Source: Chrysomallon squamiferum
Lineage: Eukaryota > Mollusca > Gastropoda > Neomphalida > Peltospiridae
DNA: 64,000 nucleotides
Assembly (NCBI GenBank): GCA_012295275.1
Contig: CM022679.1
Span: forward strand, 24,729,502 to 24,793,501
Direction: 5' to 3'
Every line of letters starts with the position of its first letter. Positions within the stretch are counted from its first letter, which is position 1. The notes under the pieces were generated by a model, which saw only the letters and a list, made by a program, of their open reading frames with translations, ran no database searches and was not told where the DNA came from. Shown here in pieces: positions 63,814 to 64,000 of this stretch. A program made the translations under genes and the position numbers.

Positions 63814-64000
63814 GTAGGTACTGTCATGTAATTATAAAAATTCAAGGTATATTGTCTTGAAATTATAAAAACTAGAAAGAAGTATAATCTGTTAAAAATA
63901 AAATAAACAAAATTCAAATTATGTACAGTTGTAAAATTTTAAAAATTCAAGAAATATACTCTAGTAAAACTAAAGAATTTCAAATATACACTGTCATAAC
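63814..64000. other. Start of RASSF intron 8
   Basis: A+T-rich; contains short direct repeats of AAAATTCAAGGTA-like sequence, a local echo of the exon end. Confidence 0.6.

Overview
The window looks like animal nuclear DNA: A+T-rich, dense in long microsatellites, with genes split by large introns using GT-AG signals. Two findings point to a protostome, most likely a mollusc (tentatively a cephalopod, judging only by microsatellite style). One is a RASSF gene whose protein starts with a LIM domain, an arrangement known from Drosophila Rassf. The other is a 5S rRNA of metazoan type. The species assignment is inference.

Layout. (1) 783-9380, minus strand: a complete effector-type caspase gene (caspase A, 4 coding exons, 281 aa). 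Its 7.1 kb third intron carries a tandem array (about 1190-7566). (2) 9381-17198: a microsatellite-rich spacer between divergently transcribed genes, with possible decayed coding sequence near 13.7-14.3 kb and an orphan exon candidate at 14791-14906. (3) 17199-20686, plus strand: a second complete effector-type caspase gene (caspase B, 6 coding exons, 316 aa), paralogous to A with the same intron positions and phases in the catalytic core. (4) 20687-29459: intergenic, with an old ~1.7 kb tandem duplication and long A/T tracts. (5) 29460 to beyond the right edge, plus strand: a LIM-RASSF gene. Its coding exons encode the LIM domain, a linker with a 9-residue repeat, the RASSF-specific middle region and the start of the Ras-association (RA) domain. 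The rest of RA and any SARAH domain lie outside.

The most unusual object is the array in caspase A intron 3. Each ~2.6-3.6 kb unit carries a 5S rRNA gene (+), a full-length SRP (7SL) RNA gene (-), a conserved non-coding block, and an intronless 100-codon gene (+). The small gene encodes an unrecognised charged, probably helical protein. It has a TATA box, an initiator 33 bp downstream, a short leader, and a perfect 6-bp-stem/4-nt-loop hairpin of the replication-dependent histone type 39 nt after the stop codon. So Pol III RNA genes for ribosome and SRP assembly are packaged with what looks like an S-phase-regulated, poly(A)-minus mRNA gene that is not a histone. I do not know of a description of this cassette.

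The remaining sequence is mostly introns and spacers of simple repeats and diverged minisatellites. Splice sites were assigned by eye from reading-frame and phase consistency, not from transcripts.
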